From Streptomyces sp. F001 (GTDB taxonomy: Bacteria; Actinomycetota; Actinomycetes; Streptomycetales; Streptomycetaceae), in assembly GCF_004187715.1 (NCBI RefSeq), contig NZ_QZWF01000010.1:186001-250000 (forward strand): DNA of 64,000 nucleotides, read 5' to 3'. Below are positions 19,801 through 28,000 of the stretch, one piece after another; position 1 is the first letter of the stretch, and each line of letters opens with the position of its first letter. Under the pieces are notes generated by a model. That model worked only from the letters and a program-made list of their open reading frames with translations. It had not been told where the DNA came from and made no database searches. The position numbers were made by a program, and so were the translations under genes.

Positions 19801-20470
19801 CCCGGAGCTGCGCAAGCTGATCCTGGAGATCCGCCACCAGCAGGACCTGACGTATGACGAGACGACCGAGGTGCGGGTCACTGAGGTTCGGGAGATACCG
19901 CGCTCGGAGCGGGCCCGCAAGGAGCTGGCTGAGTGGAACTCACTGCTGGAGAAAGCGCAGCGGGACGAGAACGCGGCGATCCGGGTGGCGCTGGGCAGCG
20001 GCGCGCGGGTGAGCCCGCGCGAGGCACGGGACGCGCTGAAGGAGCTGGCGGGCAAGATCCGCGCGACGAACCGTGCCTGGACGACGGGCGTCCTGTGGGA
20101 CCACTACGAGCAGCTCGGCAAGGCGGCGGCAAGCCCCGGCAAGGAGGCGGGCCTCGGTGACCTGATGCGACTCATTCGCTACGAGCTCGGCGCGGACGAC
20201 GAGCTGCGCCCGTACCGTACGGTGGTCGAGGAGCGCTTCGAGGGCTGGCTGCTGCGGCAGCGGCAGGTGGGTGTGGAGTTCACGGACGAGCAGCTGTGGT
20301 GGCTGGAGCGGATAAAGGACGCCATTTCCAACGACATCGGCATTGAGCCGGGAGACTTCGGAGTTGCGCCGTTCACCGAGCGCGGCGGAGGCCGGGGCTT
20401 CATGCGGGCGTTCGGGGACAAGGACAAGGCGTTGGAACTGTTGGATGAGCTGAATCAGGAACTGGCTTGA
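16838..20470 (+). CDS. hsdR: Type I restriction endonuclease subunit R with N-terminal HEPN/DUF4145 domain
   Basis: This 1210-aa motor/nuclease subunit has, in order: an N-terminal DUF4145-like domain (about 20-135) with R104-NDAA-H109, an Rx4H motif of the HEPN superfamily; a charged coiled coil (about 160-240); a PD-(D/E)xK nuclease domain with D313 and E327-A-K329; a superfamily 2 translocase with GAGKT (K463) and D608-ECH; and a long C-terminal domain of the EcoEI R type that docks to the methyltransferase core. With HsdM and HsdS it translocates DNA and cuts unmodified DNA at a distance. GTG 16838 was taken as the start. The stop TGA overlaps the hsdS start (TTGA), so the three genes are translationally coupled. 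Confidence 0.93.
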   Translation: MDRDRVDDRLRKLAKASPNFGRLYGYQPLLAIYGSQAELTVLTNPNAAYVSAGQFGEVLAEEFVTRTGTRVEGATQFDRLNALTRAGVLVGWSRAAFDTLRRGRNDAAHNHLFDTTKALEALRLCWQLGDLFDRAMGGTRTVSAFVPPTLPADVSSADPEEIAELQEALKGHRRALAESRVKLSETSDRLEAERRARAEAEALIASAQQSKSAYAAEVEELRAQVAELRTAHQQQYDRERLQPRKVASAAREAIVERAQRPAPLNEVQAREKIDAMLAKAGWVIQDKADANPLDKRGRGVAIREFTLATGRADYVLYVDGKIVGVVEAKREGTALAGALAQNERYAAGVLKEHTMAVWRREEPFAFRYVSTGAETYFLNRVDPDARSREVFAFHRPETIAAWMKRADEEPDTPTFRAALRTGMPLLETHGLRMAQVEAITGLEGSLAADRPRALIQMATGAGKTFTAVTETYRLLRHAGARRVLFLVDRNNLGRQAHAEFDKYRTPDENRKLTDLYNVDMLGRGGIQDTSAVVISTIQRMYALLKGEELPEGPETDEPETNEVAVSEGKDGEDKKASNLDETYAADEPITVEYNPDVPIESFDVIVIDECHRSIYGLWRGVLEYFDAHLVGLTATPTRQTKGFFDNNMVAQYTYEQAVADGVNVDFDIVRVNTTIREDGGAKIEKGTTVRIRDRQTRAQRYEELDEDFEYTTAQLGRTVITEDEIRAVLTTYRNNWQRWFPGRAELPKTLVFAAGDDHAEEVLKQVKQVFGRGDEFAKKITYRSRQNGDDPDSLINDLRNSPRLRVAVTVDMIATGTDVKPLECVIFLRAIKSPVLFEQMKGRGARSIDADELKAVTPEAAPGLTKDRFVLIDAVGVTDSPLVDARPLIPAGEKSVSLAKLLDKAGTRSLTADEAETLARRLARIERQLGEEEKGLLAQTSGGVSLADLARRITDAVDVDTQDRARHEGGPELAKKLVHDAVAPLTGSPELRKLILEIRHQQDLTYDETTEVRVTEVREIPRSERARKELAEWNSLLEKAQRDENAAIRVALGSGARVSPREARDALKELAGKIRATNRAWTTGVLWDHYEQLGKAAASPGKEAGLGDLMRLIRYELGADDELRPYRTVVEERFEGWLLRQRQVGVEFTDEQLWWLERIKDAISNDIGIEPGDFGVAPFTERGGGRGFMRAFGDKDKALELLDELNQELA

Positions 20471-21921
20471 GTGTGAGCGTGGACGAGGAGAGCGAGCTTC
20501 CGGCGGGGTGGACTTGGGCCGCGCTGGCTGATTTGGTGGCGTCCGACGGCGTCTTCGCGGATGGAGACTGGGTCGAGAGCAAGGACCAGGATCCGGATGG
20601 CGACGTTCGTTTGATCCAGTTGGCCGATGTAGGTGAGGGGTCCTTCCGAGACCGGAGTAACCGATTCCTCACCTCCGCTACGGCTGACCGCCTGAGGTGC
20701 ACCTACTTGGAATCGGGCGATCTGTTGATTGCGCGGATGCCCGAGCCGTTGGGAAGAGCGTGTTTGTTCCCCGGTAGTGACGGCCCTGCGGTGACCGTCG
20801 TGGACGTCCGGATTCTCCGTCCAGGCAAGTCCGGCGTGTCCAACCGTTGGCTCATGTGGGCTATCAACTCGCCTCAGGTGCGACAGCAGATTCGTGAATA
20901 CCAGACGGGTACCACTCGCAAACGCATCTCGGGTAAGAACCTGGCCAAGGTGAGGGTCGCTGTACCGCCGCTTGCGGAGCAGCACCGGATCGTCGAGGCA
21001 CTCGAAGAGCAGTTGTCGCGGCTGGATTCCGGTATCGGCACGCTGAGGTTGGCGCTCAAGCGGCTTGACGGGCTCAGGAAGAGAATCTTGGTCTCGTCAG
21101 TTCCGGATGAACTTCCGGAATCTTGGCAAATGGCCACGGTTGAGCAGGCGGGTACTCTCGAACTCGGGCGGGCACGTCATCCTGACTGGCATCACGGCCC
21201 AGAAATGCGACCGTACTTGCGAGTTGCCAACGTCTTCGAGGATCGAATCGATACCGCGGATGTCATGGAGATGGATTTCTCCGGAGTCTGGGACAAATAT
21301 CGGTTGGAGCCGGGAGATGTGTTGCTCAACGAGGGACAGAGTCCGCACCTCGTTGGGCGCCCCGCGCTCTACCGGGGATTTCCTCGTGATGTCGCGTTCA
21401 CGAACAGTTTGCTTCGCTTCAAGGCCAGTCAGCGAGTGCTTCCTCAGTGGGCCTTGCTGGTGTTCCGGAGACACTTGCATGCGAAGCGGTTCATGCGCGA
21501 GGTGCGGATTACCACAAATATCGCCCATCTCTCCGCCAAGCGTCTCAAAGCGGTTGAGTTCCCGATTCCGCCCTTGGATGTCCAGGAGAAACTCGTCCAG
21601 CGCTGCGACGAACTGTTGAGTGGCGTAGCCGCCATGGATCAGGAGGTCCAAAACGGCTTGAGGCGTGCCAACGGCCTGCGGGCTGCCCTGTTGGAGCGAG
21701 CCTTCAGCGGGAACCTGGTTCCGCAGCAGCCAGGAGACGAACCAGCGTCTGCTGTTCTGGCCCGCATCGCTGCTGAGCGAGCCGCCAAGCCGAAGGTGAA
21801 GCCCACCCGCAAGGCCACGGCCAAGAAGGTCGCCGTACCGCGAGCTGCCGCACCCGCCGACCCCGCCCCCGAGCCAACCCCCGCCCCCGCCCTCGCCGTA
21901 CAGCAGGAGTTCGACCTGTGA
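20467..21921 (+). CDS. hsdS: Type I restriction-modification specificity subunit S
   Basis: This 484-aa subunit chooses the DNA target. It has two target-recognition halves, each followed by a conserved helix: KNLAKVRVAVPPLAEQHRIV with EALEEQLSRLDSGIGTLR (about residues 157-205), and LKAVEFPIPPLDVQEKLVQR with CDELLSGVAAMDQEV (about 360-395). Two recognition domains imply a bipartite target; the bases cannot be read from sequence. The last 50 residues form a Lys/Ala/Pro-rich tail (KPKVKPTRKATAKKVAVPR) uncommon for HsdS. TTG 20467 gives a 4-bp overlap with hsdR; GTG 20473 or 20479 are alternatives. The recognition halves (20.5-21.6 kb) use visibly more A/T than the flanking genes, in keeping with exchange of specificity modules. 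Confidence 0.92.
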   Translation: MSVSVDEESELPAGWTWAALADLVASDGVFADGDWVESKDQDPDGDVRLIQLADVGEGSFRDRSNRFLTSATADRLRCTYLESGDLLIARMPEPLGRACLFPGSDGPAVTVVDVRILRPGKSGVSNRWLMWAINSPQVRQQIREYQTGTTRKRISGKNLAKVRVAVPPLAEQHRIVEALEEQLSRLDSGIGTLRLALKRLDGLRKRILVSSVPDELPESWQMATVEQAGTLELGRARHPDWHHGPEMRPYLRVANVFEDRIDTADVMEMDFSGVWDKYRLEPGDVLLNEGQSPHLVGRPALYRGFPRDVAFTNSLLRFKASQRVLPQWALLVFRRHLHAKRFMREVRITTNIAHLSAKRLKAVEFPIPPLDVQEKLVQRCDELLSGVAAMDQEVQNGLRRANGLRAALLERAFSGNLVPQQPGDEPASAVLARIAAERAAKPKVKPTRKATAKKVAVPRAAAPADPAPEPTPAPALAVQQEFDL

Positions 21922-23504
21922 CCGCCCCCGTAGACGACCAGCAGCCTACCAACGAGCCCGCCAAGGCCGTCGCGCAGACGAACACTCTCGTCTCGAAGCT
22001 CTGGAACTACTGCAACGTCCTCCGTGACAACGGCATGTCCACCATCGAGTACGTCGAGCAGCTTTCCTACCTGCTCTTCCTGAAGATGGTCGACGAGATC
22101 GAGAGCGACCCGTGGGACGGGCAGGACATGAGTGCCATCGTGCCTGCCGACTACAACTGGAAGTCGCTCGTCGGTAAGCGCGGTGCCGCCCTGGAGAAGC
22201 ACTACCAGGCCACCCTCCAGCACCTCCGCAGCAAGCCAGACACCACCATCGGCACGATCTTCGCCGACGCCCAGAACCGGATCACCAAGCCGGCCCTCCT
22301 GGAGAAGCTGGTCGTCGAACTGATCGGCCGCGAAGAGTGGACCATGACCGGCACGGACCTCAAGGGCGACGCCTACGAAGGCCTGCTCGCCAAGGGGGCC
22401 TCGGACACCAAGACCGGCGCCGGCCAGTACTTCACGCCCCGCGCCCTCATCGACGCCATGATCGACGTCACCCAGCCCGGCCCGGACGACACCATCACGG
22501 ACCCGGCCTGCGGCACCGGCGGCTTCCTTATCGCCGCCCACGCCTACATCCGTGACCACCACATGAAGAAGATGTCGCTGGACGAGAGGAAGGCTTACGA
22601 CGAGGGCCGCAAGATCTGGGGCAACGAACTCGTCACCGGCACCGCCCGCCTCGCCGCGATGAACATGCTCCTCCACGGCATCGGCAAGAGCGACGGGCCC
22701 AGCCTCATCCACGTCGGTGACGCCCTCGCCGACAAGCCCAGCGGCAAGCACGCCACCCTCGTCCTCGCGAACCCTCCCTTCGGCCGCAAGTCCGCGATCA
22801 CGGTCATCGGCCAGGACGGCGAAGTCGAGAAGGAGGACATCCAGTACGACCGCGACGACTTCACAGCAACGACCACCAACAAGCAGCTGAACTTCCTTCA
22901 GCACATCATGTCGTTGACAGCGGTCAACGGACGTGCTGCCGTCGTCCTCCCGGACAACGTGCTCTTCGAGGGCGGCGCAGGTGAGAAAGTCCGCCGCAAG
23001 CTGCTCAACGAGTTCGACTTGCACACCATCCTGCGGCTGCCCACCGGCATCTTCTACGCCGGTGGCGTCAAGGCCAACGTCCTCTTCTTCGACAAGAGGC
23101 CCCCGCGCGCCGACGGCAAGCCCCTCACCACCGAGACCTGGGTCTACGACTTCCGTACCGGCCAGCACTTCACGCTCAAGCAGCGCCCGCTGACCCGTGC
23201 CCACCTCGACGACTTCGTGGCCGCCTACCGGCCCGGCGAGCCCCGGACTTCCCGCGTGGAGTCCGAGGACGAGAACGGGCCGTTCAAAAAGTTCAGCTAC
23301 GAGGATCTGATCGCCCGCGACAAGGTCAACCTCGACATCACGTGGATGAAGGACCCCGCCCTCGACGACGCCGACAGCGGCCTGTCGCCCGAGGAGATCG
23401 CCGAGGAGATCGTCCGCGACCTCCAGTCCGCCCTGATCGAGTTCACGGCCATCGCCCGCTCCCTGGGCGGTGAAGTCGACGTACCAGAGGCCGAGGTCGA
23501 GTAG
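21918..23504 (+). CDS. hsdM: Type I restriction-modification N6-adenine methyltransferase subunit M
   Basis: This 528-aa subunit has an HsdM N-terminal helical domain (LVSKLWNYCNVLRDNGMSTI) and an N6-adenine methyltransferase domain with the SAM motif D195-PACGTGGF and catalytic N285-PPF. It methylates adenine in the sequence chosen by HsdS, protecting host DNA. GTG 21918 overlaps the hsdS stop by 4 bp. The gene order R-S-M puts the protective gene last, unlike the common R-M-S order. The C-terminal SPEEIAEEIVRDLQSAL helix probably contacts HsdS. Confidence 0.94.
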   Translation: MTAPVDDQQPTNEPAKAVAQTNTLVSKLWNYCNVLRDNGMSTIEYVEQLSYLLFLKMVDEIESDPWDGQDMSAIVPADYNWKSLVGKRGAALEKHYQATLQHLRSKPDTTIGTIFADAQNRITKPALLEKLVVELIGREEWTMTGTDLKGDAYEGLLAKGASDTKTGAGQYFTPRALIDAMIDVTQPGPDDTITDPACGTGGFLIAAHAYIRDHHMKKMSLDERKAYDEGRKIWGNELVTGTARLAAMNMLLHGIGKSDGPSLIHVGDALADKPSGKHATLVLANPPFGRKSAITVIGQDGEVEKEDIQYDRDDFTATTTNKQLNFLQHIMSLTAVNGRAAVVLPDNVLFEGGAGEKVRRKLLNEFDLHTILRLPTGIFYAGGVKANVLFFDKRPPRADGKPLTTETWVYDFRTGQHFTLKQRPLTRAHLDDFVAAYRPGEPRTSRVESEDENGPFKKFSYEDLIARDKVNLDITWMKDPALDDADSGLSPEEIAEEIVRDLQSALIEFTAIARSLGGEVDVPEAEVE

Positions 23505-23508
23505 CCCG

Positions 23509-23718
23509 TCAGCGCTCGGACGCGTAGGTCACGAAGTCGGCCCAGGCCTCCGGCGAGAGCTGGAGGCGGGGGCCGGCCGTGTGCTTGGAGTCGCGGACGT
23601 GGATGGTGCTCGGGGTGTTGGCGACCTCGACGCAGTCGTTCGGGTTGCTGGTGTCGCTGTAGCTGCTCTTGAACCACACCAGGTCGGAAGCGTCTCCGGC
23701 AGAGGCCTTGCGGATCAT
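23509..23718 (-). CDS. DUF397 domain protein
   Basis: This 69-aa protein has the DUF397 signature: DLVWFKSSYSDTSNPNDCVEVA, then VRDSKHTAGPRLQLSPEAW. DUF397 proteins are abundant in Streptomyces and are usually encoded beside Scr1-type HTH proteins, as here. The pair is described as toxin-antitoxin-like in S. coelicolor (Scr1/Scr2). The start ATG overlaps the stop of the HTH gene (ATGA). The gene ends 4 bp from the convergent hsdM stop. Confidence 0.85.
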   Translation of the reverse strand: MIRKASAGDASDLVWFKSSYSDTSNPNDCVEVANTPSTIHVRDSKHTAGPRLQLSPEAWADFVTYASER

Positions 23719-24593
23719 GTTTCTCCCAGTAGTTGCTCGATGAAGGCCAGTGACTCCCGTACGGTCAGAGCCTCGGCCCGGATGATCCCATAGCTCAGTT
23801 CGAGGATCCGAAGCTGCCTCGGATCGGAGACTGGGCGGCCGTTGAACTCGTCGTCCATACGCCCAACTGCCGTGCCGTCCGCGAACTTCAGCACTTGGAT
23901 CCGCCCTCCGGTACCAGGATGGTCCCAGCGTTCTGCCGGCATCACCTGAATTTTGACGTTCCGCAGCCGCGCCACCTCCAGGAGGTACTCGAGCTGTCCT
24001 CGATACACCATCCTGTCGCCGATCGGGCGTTTCAGCGTCGACTCTTCCAGGACAAAGCTGAGTTCTGGGGCAGGTGAGCGCTCGTAGATCGATTTTCGGG
24101 CCATACGAGCGGCTACTGCCTGCGTCAGCCGCTCCTCCGGGAGCGAGGGTCGTCGCGTCCTCAGCAGCGCGCACGCGTGCTCCTCCGTCTGCAGCAGGCC
24201 ATGCAGGGCGTGGCTTCCGTACGAGAGCAACTCCACCGCCTTGGCCTCCAACTGCGCCAAGTCCCGCACCTGCTTGGGATACCGGACCTTCTCCACATCC
24301 TCCTTCATCGCCGAGAGCAACCCACCCGCCCTCAACACCTGGTCGGCCTTGTCTAGGAACTCCGGTCTGGGAATCCGCTTCCCCGACTCGATCTTGTAGA
24401 TCATGTCCTCGCCGTAGCCGACCGCCTTGCCGAAGTCGGAGGCCCGCATTCCCACTGCCTCGCGCCGCAGCTTCAACTGCCGCCCCACCGTTGAGATGAC
24501 CGCGAGCCCCCACTCGTCGTCCGGTTCCACCTCCCACCCCGGCTCGTCCGCCCCGCCCGTGCCGAGCTGTCCCGTGTCAGTGTCCACGCTCAC
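23715..24593 (-). CDS. Scr1-type XRE family HTH regulator (DUF5753)
   Basis: This protein (292 aa from GTG at 24593) has an N-terminal XRE helix-turn-helix (LKLRREAVGMRASDFGKAVG, then EDMIYKIESGKRIPRPEFL) and a C-terminal DUF5753 domain (AVELLSYGSHALHGLLQTEE; FVLEESTLKRPIGDRMVYRG; VQVMPA-like strand). This is the Streptomyces Scr1 family, normally partnered by DUF397 proteins. GTG 24593 was chosen because GGGAGGG lies just upstream of it; a frame extension to 24674 has no family similarity. It overlaps the DUF397 gene by 4 bp. A DNA-binding regulator or antitoxin-like role is likely. Confidence 0.85.
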   Translation of the reverse strand: MSVDTDTGQLGTGGADEPGWEVEPDDEWGLAVISTVGRQLKLRREAVGMRASDFGKAVGYGEDMIYKIESGKRIPRPEFLDKADQVLRAGGLLSAMKEDVEKVRYPKQVRDLAQLEAKAVELLSYGSHALHGLLQTEEHACALLRTRRPSLPEERLTQAVAARMARKSIYERSPAPELSFVLEESTLKRPIGDRMVYRGQLEYLLEVARLRNVKIQVMPAERWDHPGTGGRIQVLKFADGTAVGRMDDEFNGRPVSDPRQLRILELSYGIIRAEALTVRESLAFIEQLLGET

Positions 24594-25060
24594 CCCGCGC
24601 CCTCCCGTCGTACGACTTGGCAACGACGCCTTACCCGTACACGCCGCTCCGACGGCCTGGACAGCGCTGGACAAAGCCCCGGACAGTCACCATGCGTAGC
24701 AACGTCGTCACCTTTCACGGTAAGCAGGTGTGGCCGCTCCGCGTGACGTGATCCATGAAACCGGCGCCGCTGAAGGTGGGTCTTCCAGGTTGAGCGGTGC
24801 GCAGGGAACGCAGCTGCTCGATGTGTAGGGCGCCGACATGTGACACTCCACGCTGAAGTGTCACATCCCCGCGGACCTCTGAAGGCCCCGTTGGACCCCG
24901 TTCCGCCCTGCATGGCCGAAACCCGCACGCACCGTTGAACGCTCCTGTTGAGCCTCCGAAGATGGTCATGAGCGGATGACACGATGCCGGTCATTCGAGA
25001 CCGATGGAACGGGGGCTGAGCGGTGCTGGCGGGTGGCGACGCGGTCGTGAGTGGTGCCCG
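24594..25060. other. Divergent intergenic region between Scr1-type regulator and STAND gene (467 bp)
   Basis: Probably holds the promoters of both divergent genes. It contains the 10-bp inverted repeat annotated at 24838-24866. Short open frames here (for example 24715-24969 minus) have no protein-like composition. No RNA gene was recognised. Confidence 0.5.
24838..24866. promoter_or_regulatory. Perfect 10-bp inverted repeat, candidate operator
   Basis: ATGTGACACT (24838-24847) and AGTGTCACAT (24857-24866) are perfect inverted copies with a 9-base spacer; the centre-to-centre distance of 19 bp is close to two helical turns. Its A/T content is high for this genome. The position between the divergent HTH regulator and STAND genes suits an operator; a small terminator hairpin is the alternative. 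Confidence 0.45.
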
Positions 25061-28000
25061 ATGAGGAACCATATGCAGGTCGCGCTCCAGATCATGCTGG
25101 CACTGGTCGCCTGCTTACTCGGCATCGCCACCAACTACGCGACCAGCACCGACGAGGTTCCCTGGGTGCTGGAGGTGATTCAGCAGGTTTCCGTTCCAGC
25201 TATCGGGCTGCTGATCGTGGCCCTGGTGGTTGGGCAGGTCGTCGTCTATCGGCTGGAGAATCCCGCGCCGCCCCGGAACGAGTGGCCGCGCGAGCGGGTT
25301 CCGTACCCGGGCCTCGACGCGTTCGACGAGGACGAGGCACCCGTCTATTTCGGCCGGGAGGCGCAGGCCGCCGAACTGACACGCAGGCTGCACACCACCG
25401 CGACCCGCCCCGCAGATCGGTTCCTGCTGCTGGTCGGGGCGTCTGGAAGCGGAAAATCCTCGCTGGTCAGGGCCGGGGTGATGCCCCGGCTTCGGGAACG
25501 CCGCTGGACCGTCGTACCGGCCTTCGCCCCCGGCCCCAACCCGCTGGGCGCCCTCGCGGGTGCGCTGGCGGCCGCCGCCGACGGGCAGGAGCCGGCGAGC
25601 GCCGTACTGCGCAGGCTGCGCCAGGGGCCAGACGCGCTGCGAGCCGAGCTGTCACGGCTGCGTGGCGGCCGGTTCCGGCGGATACTCCTCGTGGTCGACC
25701 AGTTCGAGGAGGCCGTCACACTGGCGGGGGAGCGCGAACGTGCCCAGTTCCTCGAAGCGCTGCGTACCTGCGTGGAACAGGACCCGGCGGTCCGCGTACT
25801 GGTCACCCTCCGGGTGGACCTGCTCGGCCGGCTCCTCGGCACCGGGCACGCGGAACTCCTCCAGCACCCCGTCGCCATCGGCACATTGGGCAGAGCACAG
25901 CTCGCCGAAGTCGTGGAGCGACCCGGGGCCCTCGTCGGCCTCAGCTTCGAGCCCGGAGTCGTCGACTCCATCGTGAGCGAGACCGGGACAGACGACGCAC
26001 TACCGCTGCTCGCCTACCTCCTCCAGGAGTTGTACTTCGCCTCCGGGCCTGGCGGGACGGTCACCGAGGAGCTGTACCGGCGACTCGGCGGAGTACCCGG
26101 CGCGCTGGCGCGCCAGGCAGACAACACCGTGACCGGGCTCGGTGCGGGCGTGGGCATCGACTCCGCCCTCCGCGTCCTGCTCAGGTTCGTGACCGTCGAG
26201 GGGCAGGAGGTGGCCCGCCGCCATGTGCCGCTGTCCGAACTCGACGAACGGGACCGCCATGTCGTCGATGCCTTCGTTGAGGCGCGGTTGCTGCGCACCG
26301 ACGTCAGGGGCGGCGACTCCGCAACCAGCAGCGAGCCTTATGCGCAGGTGACGCACGAGGCCCTGTTTCGCCAGTGGGCCCCGCTGCGGCAGGAGGTCGA
26401 GGCGCGGGCTGAGCGACTTCGCGAGCGCGCTGAACTGGAGCGGTGGGCGGCCGACTGGGAGCGGGCCGGACGCAGCGACGACTATCTCCTCACCGGGGAA
26501 CGCCTCACGGCGGCCCGGCGCTGGCTCGAAGCACTGGAGGAATCCGGGCAGGCATCCACACCCACCCGCGCGCTCGTCGAATCCTCGCAACGCCGCGACC
26601 TGACCTTCCTGAGCCAGGTCTCCGACAGTATCGGCCGTCAGGTCCTCCTGAGCGCGGAGAGCGAACCGGAGCGCTCCCTGCTGCTCTCGCTCGCCGCGCT
26701 CGGCGAGTGCACGCCCACGCCCTCGGCAAGACGCGGGCTGATGGCGGCGCTGGCGGCGAGTCACCTCCGCGCCCGGCTCGACGGACACACTGACGCCGTC
26801 CGGCACATCGCCTGGTCCCCCGACGGGCGCATGCTGGCCACCGCGTCCAGGGACGGCACGGCCCGCGTTCACGACGCGCGGTCCGGACGCACACTGCTGG
26901 TGCTGCCCTGCGACGGCGTCATGGTCGAGTCCGTTGCGTGGTCACCGGACTCTGCGAGGGTGGCAGCCGCTGGCCGTGACCATGTCGTACGGATCTGGGA
27001 TGCCGCCTTGGGGGAGCCGGTCCGGCTGCTCACCGGCGCCGGAGACCTCAACAGGCAGGTGGCCTGGTCGCCGGACGGTCGGCATGTCGCGGCGAGCTCC
27101 AAGGACCGGATCGTACGGGTCTGGGAGGCCGAAACCGGCCGGCTCGTACACGAGCTGCACGGGCACAGCGAGGATGTGTGGGGTGTGGCCTGGTCGCCGG
27201 AGGGCATCCGCCTCGCCTCCGCCGCACACGACCAGACCGCGATCGTGTGGGACCTGAGAACCGGGAGAGCGACCACCACACTCACCGGGCACTCGGACTT
27301 CGTCGAGGGTATCGCCTGGTCACCGGACGGACGGCACATTGCAACCGGCTCAGGGGACCATACCGCCCGCATCTGGGACGCCGGGACCGGCGACCTGCGG
27401 CTGCTGCTGCGAGGACACACTGACTACGTGTGGAACCTGGCCTGGTCGCCGGACGGACGGATGCTGGCCAGCGCCTCCTCCGACCGCACCGTGCGCATCG
27501 TCGGCACCGAGGATGCCAAGGTCCTGGCTGTGCTGCGTGGCCACGCCGACACTGTGTGGGGCGTCACCTGGTCACCCTGCGGGACCATGCTCGCCACCAG
27601 CTCCACCGACGGCACCGGCATGGTGTGGGACCTGCGCCCGCGTGGCGCAGAGGCCGTACTGGCCGACGGGCACCGCGGCCCGGTGAACCAGGCCACATGG
27701 TCCGGCAACGGCGGCCGTTTCGCCACGGCCTCGGACGACGGCACTGTACGGGTGTGGGACGCCGTCACCGGCGTTCTGGCCGGACCGGTGATCGGGTTGG
27801 AGGACCGGGTCTGGGCCGTCGCCTGTGATCCGCAGGGGGAACGGCTCGCGTTCAGCACCAACGACGGCCTGTTTCGGGTCGCCGACGGGCGCGGCGGCAC
27901 GCTGTTCGAACGACACGGCGCGGTCGTCGAGGGGTGCGCCTGGTCTCCGAACGGCGGCCGGATCGCCACGGGTGGCCACGACGGCGCCGTGCGTGTCCTG

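Noticed and set aside
16334..19837. Upstream extension of the S9 peptidase frame into the hsdR region
   Set aside because: The family N-terminus begins at 16333; the extension is antisense to hsdR and the small membrane gene and has no homology-like features.
24715..24969. 84-codon minus-strand frame between the HTH and STAND genes
   Set aside because: No RBS, no protein-like pattern, and it overlaps the inverted repeat at 24838-24866.
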